Of a DNA stretch of 64,000 nucleotides, positions 26,238 through 36,399 are shown piece after piece. Within the stretch, counting starts at the first letter, position 1, and each line of letters starts with the position of its first letter. The notes beneath the pieces are model-generated. The model made no database searches, was not told where the DNA came from, and saw only the letters and a list, made by a program, of their open reading frames with translations. The translations under genes and the position numbers were made by a program. This DNA comes from Kerstersia similis (GTDB taxonomy: Bacteria; Pseudomonadota; Gammaproteobacteria; Burkholderiales; Burkholderiaceae_B): contig NZ_CBCSIQ010000002.1 of NCBI RefSeq assembly GCF_965139615.1, positions 186,001 through 250,000 of the forward strand, in the 5' to 3' direction.

Positions 26238-26798
26238 TTACTTGCCCATGGCCTGGATCACCTGATCGGTGATATCGACACGCGGATTGACCGTCACTGC
26301 ATTTTGCAGGATCAGGTCGTAATTCTGCTGTTCAGCGATACGTTGAATCGCAGCGTTGGTGTTGTCGATGATGTTGCCGAACTCTTCATTGCGGCGGCGG
26401 TTCAGGTCTTCCTGGAACTCGCGCTGCTTGCGCTGCAGATCCACATCCATGTTGGAAATGTTGCGCTCGCGCTTGACACGGTCGCTTTCGGACAGAACGG
26501 GGCCGTCCTTGTCGAGCTTCTGATACTCGTTGCGCAGCGTATTGGCCAGGCGCTGGATTTCATCGTCGCGAGACTTGAATTCGGATTCCAGCTTGATCTG
26601 GGCTGCCTTGGCAGGTGCCGAGTCGCGCAGAATGCGATCCAAGTTGACGAAACCGACCTTGGAGCCCTGAGCCTGTACCGGAGCGGCCATCACACTGGCG
26701 ACCAGGCACGCCGACAGACCGAGGGAAACACGCCGAGCTACGCTCGCATACTTGCTGCGGGCCGAGGCAAACGGTTTGATCGCGGAAACAGACGTCAT
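26238..26798 (-). CDS. skp: Periplasmic chaperone Skp (OmpH)
   Basis: A 186-residue protein with signal peptide (cleavage near APVQAQ) and two long charged helical arms (LESEFKSRDDEIQRLANTLRNEY..., RVKRERNISNMDVDLQRKQREFQEDL), typical of the trimeric jellyfish-shaped Skp. It holds unfolded outer-membrane proteins on their way to BamA, whose gene is directly upstream. Confidence 0.95.
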   Translation of the reverse strand: MTSVSAIKPFASARSKYASVARRVSLGLSACLVASVMAAPVQAQGSKVGFVNLDRILRDSAPAKAAQIKLESEFKSRDDEIQRLANTLRNEYQKLDKDGPVLSESDRVKRERNISNMDVDLQRKQREFQEDLNRRRNEEFGNIIDNTNAAIQRIAEQQNYDLILQNAVTVNPRVDITDQVIQAMGK

Positions 26799-26866
26799 AG
26801 AAATCCCTGAATGAAAGGAAATTTTAGCAAAGGGTTATTGTGCCACCAGCATCATAGACCGGGAAA

Positions 26867-29182
26867 TCAGAAAGCGGTTCCGATCTGGAACTGGAAGCTC
26901 TGCTTTTCGTCACCCGGCTTGTCGCGGAGCGCCCGACCATAGGAAATCTGCAATGGGCCCATCGGTGAGTTCCACGACAGGCCGATACCGGCAGAATAAC
27001 GCAGATCACCGAAGTCGATGTTCTGGTTGTCGCTGTAGATTTGACCGGCGTCAGCAAACAGGAACCAGCGCAGGCTACGGTCGCGCTGCGCACCGGGGAA
27101 TGGCAGATAAAGCTGGACGTTACCAACGACGCGCTTGGAGCCGCCGAGGTAGTTACCGGTGCGGCTATCCTTCGGGCCGAGCGAGGAGCCTTCGTAGCCG
27201 CGTACGGTACCCAGGCCACCAGCGTAGATGTTCTTGATCAGCGGGTAGCCCTTGCCACCGTAGCCCTTACCATAATCCACCATACCGTTGAACGCCAGCG
27301 TGAAGCTGCGGTTCAGCGGCAGGAAATACTGGTGCTGGGCGCTGAGCATGTAGTACTTCAGATCCAGCGTGGAGAAATCAGCCTTCAAGCGGGTATAGCT
27401 ACCGGAATTCGGCGCCAGAGCGCTATCCCGGCTGTCCTTGGCCCAACCGATCGAGAAGATCATGGCATTGGTCTTGGAACCGTACTGCTCAACGAACTCC
27501 TCATAGGCCAGCGGCGAATTGCTATACAGCGACAGCTCATTGCGTTCGAAATTGACACCCAGGAAGATGCGGTCAAGTTCCGAAATGGGCACACCGAAAT
27601 TCAGGCCCAGGCCCATGGCGCGCACGCGGTAGTCACCATCGTTGTTGTAGAACGGCTTGATGGAGCGGTAATACAGCGAGGTCGAGCGGCTCACGCCATC
27701 GCGCGTCCAGTAGGGATCCGTGTGCGACAGCACTGCCGCACGGTTGGAACGGCTGGTATTGACGTTGAACGTCAGGTTGGTGCCGCTGCCGAACACGTTG
27801 TCTTCACTGATACCAGCCGACAGAATCGCTTTTTCGGTCGAGCCATAGCCCACCCCGAGATTGATCATGCCGGTGGGTTTTTCCTTCACGTCAACGGAGA
27901 CATCGACTTGGTCAATCGTGCCGGGAACCGGATGAGTATTGACGCTGACTTCATTGAAGTAGCCCAGGCGATCCACACGGTCGCGAGACATGCGAATATT
28001 GCTCGCATCGTACCAGGCCGCTTCCTGCTGGCGCAGTTCGCGGCGGATCACGGCATCCCGGGTACGGGTGTTGCCGCCGATTTCGATACGGCGCACATAC
28101 ACGCGGCGGCTCGGATCGACATAGAAGGTCAGTTCCGTTTCGCCGGTTTCACGGTTCAGGATCGGATTCGGGTTGACGTTGGCAAAGGCATAGCCAAGGT
28201 CGCCCAGATAATCGCTGATAGCCTTGGCCGTGGCATTCGTTTCGCTGGCCGAAAAGGTGTCGCCAGGCTTGACTGTCACAAGTTTTTGCAACTGTTCGTC
28301 CAGCCCCAGCAGATCGCCGGCCAGTTTCACATTGGAAACCTTGTAAGGCTTGCCTTCATGCACCGTCACCGTGATGAAGATGTCCTTGCGATCCGGCGAG
28401 ATCGTGACTTGCGGAGGCTCGACGGAAAATTCGAGATAGCCGCGGTCCATGTAATAGGAGCGCAGGGCCTCAACATCGCCTTCCAGCTTTTCACGCGAAT
28501 ATTTGTCGGTCCCGGTGTACCAGGTCATCCAGCCCGGTGTCGTCAATTGCATTTCGTCGAGCAGTGTGCTGCTAGAGAAAGCCTCATTGCCGACGATATG
28601 GATATCTTTGATCCGGGCGACCTGCCCTTCGAATACTTCGAAGTTAACCCCGACCCGATTGCGCGGCAAAGGCGTGATCGTCGCACTGATCTCGACGCCG
28701 TACTTACCTTTGGCCAGATACTGCTGCTTGAGTTCGAACTCAGCCTGCTCAAGCATCGAGCGGTCGAAAATCCGGCCTTCGCCAAAACCGACCTCGCGCA
28801 GCGATTTCTTGATGGCGTCTGCATCAAATTCACGCATGCCGTTGAAATTGATGGCGGCAATCGTCGGCCGTTCCTGAACGACCACGACAACGACGTCATT
28901 GTCGGTTTCTATGCGCACATCATTGAAATAGCCCGTCGCATAAAGACGGCGAATGGCGGCTGATGCATCGCTTTCGGAGAAGGTTTCCCCGACTTTCACC
29001 GGCAGATAACCGAACACGGTACCGGGATCGGTACGCTGCAGGCCATCCACGCGGATGTCACGCACGACAAAGGGGTCGAAAGCGCTCGCAGCGGACGGCC
29101 AGATCAAGGCGGCCAGCAAGCCGGGCAGAACAAGGCGCTTGAGCTTGAGGCCGCTGCGCTGAAAACTCCGAGAAACAGACAT
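26867..29182 (-). CDS. bamA: Outer-membrane protein assembly factor BamA
   Basis: About 771 residues. I chose the ATG at 29182 (MSVSRSFQRSGLKLKRL) with AAGGA upstream over a GTG at 29230. Signal peptide ends ASA before FDPFVVRDIRVDG. Five POTRA domains cover roughly residues 25-430, and the C-terminal Omp85 barrel includes the lid-lock motif VRGYEGSS and ends in a beta-signal QFQIGTAF with terminal Phe. Essential core of the BAM complex; in an envelope-biogenesis operon with rseP and skp. Confidence 0.96.
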   Translation of the reverse strand: MSVSRSFQRSGLKLKRLVLPGLLAALIWPSAASAFDPFVVRDIRVDGLQRTDPGTVFGYLPVKVGETFSESDASAAIRRLYATGYFNDVRIETDNDVVVVVVQERPTIAAINFNGMREFDADAIKKSLREVGFGEGRIFDRSMLEQAEFELKQQYLAKGKYGVEISATITPLPRNRVGVNFEVFEGQVARIKDIHIVGNEAFSSSTLLDEMQLTTPGWMTWYTGTDKYSREKLEGDVEALRSYYMDRGYLEFSVEPPQVTISPDRKDIFITVTVHEGKPYKVSNVKLAGDLLGLDEQLQKLVTVKPGDTFSASETNATAKAISDYLGDLGYAFANVNPNPILNRETGETELTFYVDPSRRVYVRRIEIGGNTRTRDAVIRRELRQQEAAWYDASNIRMSRDRVDRLGYFNEVSVNTHPVPGTIDQVDVSVDVKEKPTGMINLGVGYGSTEKAILSAGISEDNVFGSGTNLTFNVNTSRSNRAAVLSHTDPYWTRDGVSRSTSLYYRSIKPFYNNDGDYRVRAMGLGLNFGVPISELDRIFLGVNFERNELSLYSNSPLAYEEFVEQYGSKTNAMIFSIGWAKDSRDSALAPNSGSYTRLKADFSTLDLKYYMLSAQHQYFLPLNRSFTLAFNGMVDYGKGYGGKGYPLIKNIYAGGLGTVRGYEGSSLGPKDSRTGNYLGGSKRVVGNVQLYLPFPGAQRDRSLRWFLFADAGQIYSDNQNIDFGDLRYSAGIGLSWNSPMGPLQISYGRALRDKPGDEKQSFQFQIGTAF

Positions 29183-29234
29183 CCTGGACGATCCTTGATC
29201 GGACAAATGGCGAAGGATTTTAAATGACACGCAA

Positions 29235-30584
29235 TTAGCTGAAAAGACGGGCAGTAATTCGCCCGATATCGTTAAACAGGGCCAGCCCCATCAATGCGGC
29301 CAGTAATATCATGCCAAAACGCTGGCCAACTTCCAGCCAGTTGTCCGGCAAGGGGCGGCCACGGACGATTTCTGCGAGATAGTACAGCAGATGGCCACCA
29401 TCAAGTGTGGGGATAGGGAGAAGATTCAAGACGCCCAGGCTGACGCTGAGCAATGCCAGAAAGCCGATATAGGCATCCAGCCCTACCCGCGCACTTTGGC
29501 CGGCATAGTCGGCAATGGCAACCGGGCCATTGATGTTGCGCCACGAAACCGCACCGGTCAGCATGCGTCCCATCATGCGCAGCGTGAACAGGGACGTTTC
29601 CCAGGTGCGCACGAAACCATGGGAAATAGCCTCCAGCGGGCCGTAACGCCGATCCACCATGGGCAGTTCGGCGGCCAGTTGCGCGCCTATGCGGCCTACG
29701 ATGTTCCCGTCCTCAAGACGGGTTTCTTCCGGCACGACGACGACTTGTTGCTGGCCATCGCCACGCTGCACTTGCAGCACCAAAGGCTGGCCGGCATGCG
29801 CCTGGATCTCTGCAAGCAGGCGCGTCACATCCGGCGCTTCGAGCGCTCCGGCGCGCAACACCTTATCACCCGCCTGCAAGCCTGCTGCCTCCCCTGCACC
29901 ACCACTGATGACACCACGGATATAGGGGTTGGACGCTTCCAGCGCCAGGCCAGCGCCGATCAGGGGATCCTTATCCTGCTCCAGGCGATCCCCCTGCAAT
30001 ACCAGCGTGCGCTGACGCAGCTGACCATGACGATCCAGGACATCCAGCTGCAATGTTCCGCCGGCTGTCAGCTTGTCCAGCAACAACCAGCGGGCATCCC
30101 CCCAGGTTTCCACCTTGCGGCCATCTATAGCCTGAATACGGTCTCCGCTGGCAATACCGGCCTGCGCCGCAGCGCTGCCTTCCTGCGGTTCAGCGAGAAT
30201 CGGCTGGGGTTCGCGGCTGCCCATCATCCCGAGGATTGCATACAGGACGGCAGCCAGCAGCAGATTGCAAAGCGGCCCGGCCAGCACGACCGCAATACGC
30301 CGATAGACATTGAGATGATTAAAGGGAATCCCTCTGCCGGCGCCTATGGCTGTTTCGCCACCGGGGCCGTCGTCTGCCATCTTGACGTAGCCACCCAGCG
30401 GAATCATCGACACTGCCCATTCCGTGCCACGGGCATCGCGCCGATGCCACAGCACCCTGCCAAAGCCAACGGAAAAACGCAGAATGCGCACGTTGAACCA
30501 GCGTGCAACGCTATAGTGGCCCAGCTCGTGGATAGTGACCAGAATACCCAGCGCGACCAGAAAAGTAATTAAGGTATAAAACAC
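29235..30584 (-). CDS. rseP: RIP zinc metalloprotease RseP (site-2 protease)
   Basis: A 449-residue inner-membrane protease with GTG start. Zinc-binding HELGH at residues 20-24 in the first membrane helix, second conserved motif LNLLPIPTLDGG in a C-terminal helix, and PDZ sequences between (GIASGDRIQAIDGRKVETWGD and GEAAGLQAGDKVLRAG). Cleaves anti-sigma factors such as RseA in envelope stress and clears signal peptides. Gap to bamA is small, so co-transcribed. Confidence 0.95.
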   Translation of the reverse strand: MFYTLITFLVALGILVTIHELGHYSVARWFNVRILRFSVGFGRVLWHRRDARGTEWAVSMIPLGGYVKMADDGPGGETAIGAGRGIPFNHLNVYRRIAVVLAGPLCNLLLAAVLYAILGMMGSREPQPILAEPQEGSAAAQAGIASGDRIQAIDGRKVETWGDARWLLLDKLTAGGTLQLDVLDRHGQLRQRTLVLQGDRLEQDKDPLIGAGLALEASNPYIRGVISGGAGEAAGLQAGDKVLRAGALEAPDVTRLLAEIQAHAGQPLVLQVQRGDGQQQVVVVPEETRLEDGNIVGRIGAQLAAELPMVDRRYGPLEAISHGFVRTWETSLFTLRMMGRMLTGAVSWRNINGPVAIADYAGQSARVGLDAYIGFLALLSVSLGVLNLLPIPTLDGGHLLYYLAEIVRGRPLPDNWLEVGQRFGMILLAALMGLALFNDIGRITARLFS

Positions 30585-30650
30585 ATAAATCCCATTGCAT
30601 GCCAGCGTGAGCTGGCGGAACCGCTGGCCCGGGCCGCAAGTGCTGCGGCG

Positions 30651-31937
30651 TCAGGCTGCCAGCCCCAGGTTGGCGACATAGCGGCGCGCACGCAAATCAT
30701 AATCTAGTACGGTATCCAGGCTATCCAGGGCCTGGGCTGCCTGCCCGCCATGCCATTCAAGAGCCGCCTCGATTACCCTGGAAATCCAGGTATAAGGCAA
30801 GCGCCCCTCCAGGAACGCGGCCACTGCCACCTCATTGGCGGCGTTGAGCGCGATACAGGCGCCCTGCCCGTCGCGCAAGGCCGCATAGGCCAGCGCCAGG
30901 CACGGGAAACGCTCGTAGTCAGGCGGTTCAAAATCCAGGCGCCCATGGCGGGCCAAATCCAGCGGCCCGACACCATTGGCCAGGCGTTCCGGGAAACCCA
31001 GGGCGTGGGCAATGGGAATACGCATGTCCGGCTGCCCCAGCTGGGCCAGCATGGAGCCATCCTCATATTCCACCAGGGAATGAATGATACTTTGAGGATG
31101 CACCAGCACTTCGATGCGCTCCGGCGACATCCCGAACAGCCAATAGGCTTCAATCACCTCCAGCCCTTTGTTCACCATGGTGGCGGAATCGACAGAAATC
31201 TTGCGCCCCATGCTCCAGTTGGGATGGGCGCAGGCCTGAGCGGGCGTGACGGCCTCCAGGTCTTTCCAGTGACAACGCCTGAAAGGGCCACCCGATGCGG
31301 TCAGAACCAGACGGCGCACACCGGACGAAGCGCATGCTGTCGCGGCATCTGCCTTGACTGGCAAACATTGAAAAATTGCGTTGTGTTCGCTGTCTATGGG
31401 CAACAGTTGGGCGCGACTATTGCGCGCTTCACGCATGAACAGGCCACCGGCCGCAACCAGCGCTTCCTTGTTTGCGAGCAGTATCCGCTTGCCTGCGGAA
31501 GCCGCAGCCAGTGCGGCGGGCAAGCCGGCAGCCCCCACAATGGCGGCCACAACGGTATGGCCGCCGGGGTCGGCGGCTGTGTCCGCCAGAGCGGCATCTC
31601 CTACACGAATTTCGGGTAGCGGCAGATCAGTGCCATAGGCGCGCTCAAAACGTTCGCTCGCAGCCTGGTCGGGCACCACGACAACATGGGCACGATGCTG
31701 GCGCGCTTGCGCAGCCAGGCGTTCCATGCGGGTGCGCGCGCTCAACGCATAGACCTGGAAACGTCCGGCATGGCGGCCGATGACGTCCAGCGTACTCTCT
31801 CCGACGGATCCTGTTGCCCCCAGAACGATAACGGTTTCCCGCTGGGGGGAAATGACTGCGGCAGGCACCTCATCACTCTCCGGAAGATTGTCGGCTTCGC
31901 TGCTAAAAGCACGGCCTGCGTTAGGGGATGTATTCAT
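30651..31937 (-). CDS. dxr: 1-deoxy-D-xylulose 5-phosphate reductoisomerase
   Basis: About 428 residues; second step of the MEP isoprenoid pathway. The ATG at 31937 has GGAATC upstream; another ATG at 31949 is possible. An N-terminal tail of about 30 polar residues precedes the NADPH-binding VIVLGATGSVGESTLDVI. Also seen: LLANKEALV, PIDSEHNAIFQCLP, LTASGGPFR, HPNWSMGRKISVDSATMVNKGLEVIEA, which hold metal and substrate ligands. Overlaps the cdsA end by 17 bp. Confidence 0.95.
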   Translation of the reverse strand: MNTSPNAGRAFSSEADNLPESDEVPAAVISPQRETVIVLGATGSVGESTLDVIGRHAGRFQVYALSARTRMERLAAQARQHRAHVVVVPDQAASERFERAYGTDLPLPEIRVGDAALADTAADPGGHTVVAAIVGAAGLPAALAAASAGKRILLANKEALVAAGGLFMREARNSRAQLLPIDSEHNAIFQCLPVKADAATACASSGVRRLVLTASGGPFRRCHWKDLEAVTPAQACAHPNWSMGRKISVDSATMVNKGLEVIEAYWLFGMSPERIEVLVHPQSIIHSLVEYEDGSMLAQLGQPDMRIPIAHALGFPERLANGVGPLDLARHGRLDFEPPDYERFPCLALAYAALRDGQGACIALNAANEVAVAAFLEGRLPYTWISRVIEAALEWHGGQAAQALDSLDTVLDYDLRARRYVANLGLAA

Positions 31938-32841
31938 AGCTGATTCCATGAATTAGCAGCATCAATGCCAGTGGAGCAGTCGGCAGGATAGCATCAATAC
32001 GATCCAGGACACCGCCATGCCCAGGCAGCAATCCGCTGGAATCCTTCATGCCCGCGCGACGCTTGAGCAGAGACTCGAACAGATCGCCCACAATGGAAAG
32101 CATGGCGATAAAGGCAACCCAGGGCAATGCAGCATACGACCAGGAACGGAACAGATGGTTCGCGAAACTGCCTTCCCAGCCCATGGTGGCAGCCCCCCAG
32201 ACCACAGCGGCAACCACGCCGGCAATGGCCCCTTCCCAGGATTTGCCCGGACTGACTCGCGGCGCCAGCTTGCGTTTGCCAAATGCACGGCCAGCGAAGT
32301 AGGCGCCGATATCCGCGCACCAGATAATGGCGAGGAAAGTCAGCAGCAGCAAGCCTTTGCCCATGATGAACATCAAGGCCAGTGACGACCAGGTTGCAAG
32401 CAGCGCAAGAATACCGAACAGGCTCATGAAAGGATTGGCGGCAGGCGCTTTCACATCGCCGCGCACGACCTGATACGTACCTGCCAATATCCATAGGGCG
32501 GCCGCCAACGGGATCAGCACACGCGTCGCGATTTCATAGGTCACGGCAACCGGCCCGATGTTGTAGGCCTGGTCGGACAGCCAGATCCAGGTGACCATGA
32601 CAGTCAATGCACCGGCTGCCAGCCCTGCAACAATCGCTCCCCCCGCTGCTTTCGGTTCTGCGGGATTCGAGGACACGGCAGGTGCGCTTTGCACGGAGCT
32701 GGTCAGCCGCAACCACTCCCAGAGCCCAAGGCCGGTGAGCAATGACAACAGCAGCATGAAAGGCCAGGGCGTCGGGAGCGCAAGCGCCCCTCCCAGCACG
32801 ATCAGCAAAATCACTGCGGTGATGATACGGGTTCCCAGCAT
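31921..32841 (-). CDS. cdsA: Phosphatidate cytidylyltransferase (CDP-diglyceride synthase)
   Basis: A 306-residue multi-pass inner-membrane enzyme making CDP-diacylglycerol from phosphatidic acid and CTP. Eight or so hydrophobic segments; the family signature KRRAGMKDSSGLLPGHGGVLDRID is present near the C-terminus, with ADIGAYFAGRAFGKRKLAPRVSPGKSWEG before it. A proline/alanine-rich linker at about residue 50-65 is probably an exposed loop. Confidence 0.95.
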   Translation of the reverse strand: MLGTRIITAVILLIVLGGALALPTPWPFMLLLSLLTGLGLWEWLRLTSSVQSAPAVSSNPAEPKAAGGAIVAGLAAGALTVMVTWIWLSDQAYNIGPVAVTYEIATRVLIPLAAALWILAGTYQVVRGDVKAPAANPFMSLFGILALLATWSSLALMFIMGKGLLLLTFLAIIWCADIGAYFAGRAFGKRKLAPRVSPGKSWEGAIAGVVAAVVWGAATMGWEGSFANHLFRSWSYAALPWVAFIAMLSIVGDLFESLLKRRAGMKDSSGLLPGHGGVLDRIDAILPTAPLALMLLIHGISYEYIP

Positions 32842-32870
32842 AAGTGCTTCTCCTGTCGCTGGGCCGGGGC

Positions 32871-33635
32871 TTATCGCCGCCCGGCCCCTGTCTCTGCCAC
32901 TTGGGCGCTGGTGCGGCCGAAACGGCGTTCGCGCGTGGCATACCAGTGGAATGCCTGTTCCAGCGACGCCCGGTCAAAATCAGGCCAGAACTGATCTGTG
33001 AAATACAACTCGGTATAAGCCAGCTGCCAGATCAGGAAATTTGAAATGCGCTGCTCCCCGCCTGTACGTATGAAGAGATCCGGTTCCGGCGCCCAGGCCA
33101 TGCAAAGGTGCCTGGAGATATCGTCTTCTGACAAGGCTTGCCGCGGGTCGCGGTCGGGTTCAGCCATTAGCTTCTGTGCCGCTTGCAGCACATCCCAACG
33201 GCCGCCATAGTTGGCAGCGACCGTCAGGGTCAGCTTGGTATTGTGTTCGGTGCGGGCCTGGGCGGCATCAATCAACGCACGCAGCTTGGGATCGAAGGGA
33301 GAAATATCGCCGACAATCCGCAGGCGAACCCCCTGCTCCTGCAATTTATCGACTTCACGCTCCAGCGCCTGCATGAACAGGCGCATCAGCAGCGAGACCT
33401 CTTCGGCAGGGCGGCGCCAGTTTTCAGAACTGAATGCGAAAAGTGTCAGGTATTCAACACCCGCCTGGCCGCAGGCCTCTACAGCCCGCCGCACGGCGCG
33501 TACGCCTTTTGCGTGACCGGCAGTGCGCGGCAAATGCCGTTTGGTGGCCCAGCGCCCATTGCCGTCCATGATGATGGCGACATGGCGTGGAATGGCGCCC
33601 ACAACGGGTATAGCCTTGGTAGTACTAATAGTCAT
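32871..33635 (-). CDS. uppS: Isoprenyl transferase (undecaprenyl diphosphate synthase)
   Basis: A 254-residue cis-prenyltransferase that makes the C55 lipid carrier for peptidoglycan and O-antigen. Motifs: IIMDGNGRWA with the catalytic Asp, FAFSSENWRRP, and the C-terminal RTGGEQRISNFLIWQLAYTELYF. First of the uppS-cdsA-dxr run. Confidence 0.96.
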   Translation of the reverse strand: MTISTTKAIPVVGAIPRHVAIIMDGNGRWATKRHLPRTAGHAKGVRAVRRAVEACGQAGVEYLTLFAFSSENWRRPAEEVSLLMRLFMQALEREVDKLQEQGVRLRIVGDISPFDPKLRALIDAAQARTEHNTKLTLTVAANYGGRWDVLQAAQKLMAEPDRDPRQALSEDDISRHLCMAWAPEPDLFIRTGGEQRISNFLIWQLAYTELYFTDQFWPDFDRASLEQAFHWYATRERRFGRTSAQVAETGAGRR

Positions 33636-33751
33636 GACAGAATCTTAACAGCGCCCTGCGAGCGCGTCCCATGGCTTAAGGCAAAACGATAAAGCCGATG
33701 CGCGGCCAGCGTCTTGATCCAAGACGGGCTGGCGCGCTCGCGGGCAGAACT

Positions 33752-34312
33752 TCAGACTGTCATGATTTCCGCTTCTTTCTGGCTGACCAGCTTGTCCACT
33801 TCCGCGACAAAGCGATCCGTCAGCTTCTGAACATCATCCTGGGCACGACGCTCATCGTCTTCAGAAATTTCTTTGTCTTTGACCAGACGTTTGAGCGCGT
33901 CATTGGCTTCACGGCGCAGGTTGCGGATGGCAACCTTGGCATCTTCCGATTCGCCCTTGACCACTTTGGCCAGGTCACGGCGACGTTCTTCGGTCAGGGC
34001 TGGCATCGGCACACGCATACCTTCGCCCAAGGTCTGGGGGTTAAGGCCCAGGTCCGATTCACGAATCGCTTTCTCAACCACGGAAACCATGCTCTTTTCC
34101 CAGACCTGCACGTTCAGGTTGCGAGCATCGACAACCGTGACGTTGGCGACCTGGCTGACGGGAACCATCGAACCGTAGTATTCGACCTGCACGTGATCCA
34201 AGATGGCTGCGGTGGCGCGGCCGGTACGGATCTTGGACAGATTGGTCTTCAAAGCCTCGATGGACTTCTGCATGCGGGTATCAGCAGATTTGCGGATGTC
34301 GGAAACACTCAT
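33752..34312 (-). CDS. frr: Ribosome recycling factor
   Basis: A 186-residue two-domain RRF that splits post-termination ribosomes with EF-G. N-terminal MQKSIEALKTNLSKIRTGRA, VSVVEKAIRESDLGLNP and the helical ERRRDLAKVVKGESEDAKVAIRNLRREAND are the family blocks. Follows pyrH as usual. Confidence 0.97.
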   Translation of the reverse strand: MSVSDIRKSADTRMQKSIEALKTNLSKIRTGRATAAILDHVQVEYYGSMVPVSQVANVTVVDARNLNVQVWEKSMVSVVEKAIRESDLGLNPQTLGEGMRVPMPALTEERRRDLAKVVKGESEDAKVAIRNLRREANDALKRLVKDKEISEDDERRAQDDVQKLTDRFVAEVDKLVSQKEAEIMTV

Positions 34313-34459
34313 GTCTCTATTCCTCTAGTCTAGAGCGCCGGCACGCGGCAAGGCACGGCGGCGCCATATCCGGCAACGGAGCCCTCTGCGGACTCCATTA
34401 TTGAAATCGGCCTGGCGCCCCACCCTGCCCTTGAGGCAGGCGTTGCGCCAGGCCGGGCA

Positions 34460-35176
34460 TCAGACGTGTACCAACGTACCTTCGTCTGCGCCGCTCACAG
34501 CGCGCTTGAGCGCGCCCGGCTTATTGATTGAAAACACCTTGATCGGCAGCTTCTGGTCACGGCACAAGGCAAATGCCGTTGCATCCATGACTTCCAGGCG
34601 ACGAACAATGGCTTCGTCGAAACTGATGGTCGCGAAGCGCGTGGCATTGGGATCCTTGTTGGGGTCCGCAGTATAGATACCATCTACCTTGGTCGCCTTG
34701 AGAACGGCTTCCGCACCGATTTCGGCGCCGCGCAAGGCAGCGGCTGTGTCGGTGGTGAAAAACGGGTTGCCCGTGCCTGCCGCGAAAATCACGACCTTGC
34801 CCTCTTCGAGGTAGCGCAAGGCTTTCGGACGAATGTAAGGCTCGACGATCTGGTCGATGCGCAGCGCGGATTGCACGCGGGCGTCGATGCCGCGATTCTT
34901 GATGGCATCCTGCAAGGCCAGCGCGTTGATCAGGGTCGCCATCATGCCCATGTAGTCTGCCGTGGCGCGGTCCATGCCTTGAGCACCGGGCGCAACACCG
35001 CGGAAGATATTGCCGCCACCGATAACGATGGCCAGCTCCACGCCCATGGAAACCAGCTCGGAGATTTCCTCGGTCATGCGGACGATGGTGGCGCGATTGA
35101 TGCCATAGGCATCTTCGCCCATCAGCGCTTCACCGGACAGTTTAAGAAGAACCCGTTTATATGCTGTACTGCTCAT
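34460..35176 (-). CDS. pyrH: Uridylate kinase
   Basis: About 238 residues; phosphorylates UMP to UDP. Amino-acid-kinase fold with LLKLSGEALMG, VIGGGNIFRG, GTGNPFFTTDTAAALR and KVDGIYTADPNKDP. Two ATG codons are close (35182 and 35176); the second has GGAG at a proper 8-nt distance, so it is preferred. Part of rpsB-tsf-pyrH-frr. Confidence 0.96.
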   Translation of the reverse strand: MSSTAYKRVLLKLSGEALMGEDAYGINRATIVRMTEEISELVSMGVELAIVIGGGNIFRGVAPGAQGMDRATADYMGMMATLINALALQDAIKNRGIDARVQSALRIDQIVEPYIRPKALRYLEEGKVVIFAAGTGNPFFTTDTAAALRGAEIGAEAVLKATKVDGIYTADPNKDPNATRFATISFDEAIVRRLEVMDATAFALCRDQKLPIKVFSINKPGALKRAVSGADEGTLVHV

Positions 35177-35357
35177 CACCATGACTCCCTGGAAGCGGCT
35201 CGGCGGAATTTTAGCTTTGTTTGTGCAAACGCTGCCCGTAGGCAGCGTGGAATTTTACGGCTGGCGACAAATTCTGGCAGAAAGACGCAAGGACCTTATG
35301 CTGAACGTGCCTGAGGACTCACTGGAACCGCCGTCCGGCCCAGGCTTGGCAACATGC

Positions 35358-35407
35358 CAAAAAAACAGGCTGCCGCCCGGCGCGTGCGCACCGGATCGAC
35401 AGCCTGT
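35358..35407 (-). terminator. Terminator downstream of tsf
   Basis: ACAGGCTG (35365-35372) pairs with CAGCCTGT (35400-35407), with a GC-rich internal loop region, and the minus strand continues with seven T. It lies just after the tsf stop (35416), so some rpsB-tsf transcripts end before pyrH, allowing higher levels of the two translation genes. Confidence 0.8.
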
Positions 35408-35415
35408 CGTTTTGC

Positions 35416-36288
35416 TTAACCCTGGCGGGCAGCAGCAACTTCAGCAGCGAAGTCGGTCGTCTTCTTCTCGATACCTTCGCCCACGATGAACAGCGTGAAG
35501 CTGTTCACTGCAGCGTTCTTTTCCTTCAGCATCTGAGCGACGGTTTGCTTGTCGTTCTTGACGAACACTTGCGACAGCAGCGCGACTTCCTTCAGGTACT
35601 TCTGGATCGAGCCTTCGACCATCTTGGCAACGATTTCTGCCGGCTTGCCGGATTCGGCAGCCTTCTGCTCAGCGACGGCACGCTCCTTGGCGACCAGCTC
35701 AGCAGGAACGCCATCGGCATCCAGGGCTTGCGGGCGGGTAGCGGCGATGTGCATGGCGACATCCTTGCCCACTTCTTCGGCGCCGTCGAATTCCACCAGA
35801 ACGCCGATACGGCCGCTGTGCACATAGCTGGCCAGCTTGTTCGGGGTTTCCTTGCGCACGAAGCGACGGATCGTGATGTTTTCACCGATCTTGCCGATCA
35901 GGGCGGTACGCACGCTGTCAACGGTTTCGCCATCCAGCGGCAGAGCCGACAGGGCTTCGACGTCGGCGGGGTTCTTGTCAGCCACCAGCTCTGCAACCTT
36001 GGCAACAAACGCGACGAAGTCGTCGTTCTTGGCCACGAAGTCGGTTTCGCAGTTGACTTCAACCAGCGCGCCGCGCTTGGCATCAGCCGAAATGTTCAGG
36101 CCCAGCAAGCCTTCGGCGGTCACGCGCGAAGCGGCCTTGCCTGCCTTGCTGCCCAGCTTGACGCGCAGGATTTCTTCAGCGCGGGCCATATCGCCAGCGG
36201 CTTCCGTCAGCGCCTTCTTGCATTCCATCATCGGGGCGTCGGTCTTTTCACGCAGTTCCTTGACCATCGCAGCGGTAATTTCAGCCAT
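35416..36288 (-). CDS. tsf: Elongation factor Ts
   Basis: A 290-residue nucleotide exchange factor for EF-Tu. N-terminal UBA-like module VKELREKTDAPMMECKKAL and the core VEVNCETDFVAKNDDF are diagnostic. Shares a transcript with rpsB, 111 bp upstream, and is followed by an intrinsic terminator. Confidence 0.98.
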   Translation of the reverse strand: MAEITAAMVKELREKTDAPMMECKKALTEAAGDMARAEEILRVKLGSKAGKAASRVTAEGLLGLNISADAKRGALVEVNCETDFVAKNDDFVAFVAKVAELVADKNPADVEALSALPLDGETVDSVRTALIGKIGENITIRRFVRKETPNKLASYVHSGRIGVLVEFDGAEEVGKDVAMHIAATRPQALDADGVPAELVAKERAVAEQKAAESGKPAEIVAKMVEGSIQKYLKEVALLSQVFVKNDKQTVAQMLKEKNAAVNSFTLFIVGEGIEKKTTDFAAEVAAARQG

Positions 36289-36399
36289 TTCTACTCCAGA
36301 TTCGATTGATTGATCCGGCTCTCGTGGAACCGGCGCCAGCCATGCCCATCAGGCCGACGGCCCGTCTTCCCGGGAACCAGGAAGACGGCGTGACAGCAA

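Noticed and set aside
27041..28963. 640-codon open frame on the plus strand opposite bamA
   Set aside because: Shadow of bamA; codon bias of the real gene on the other strand explains the lack of stops.
29391..30572. 393-codon open frame opposite rseP
   Set aside because: Antisense of a clear RseP with HELGH and PDZ motifs.
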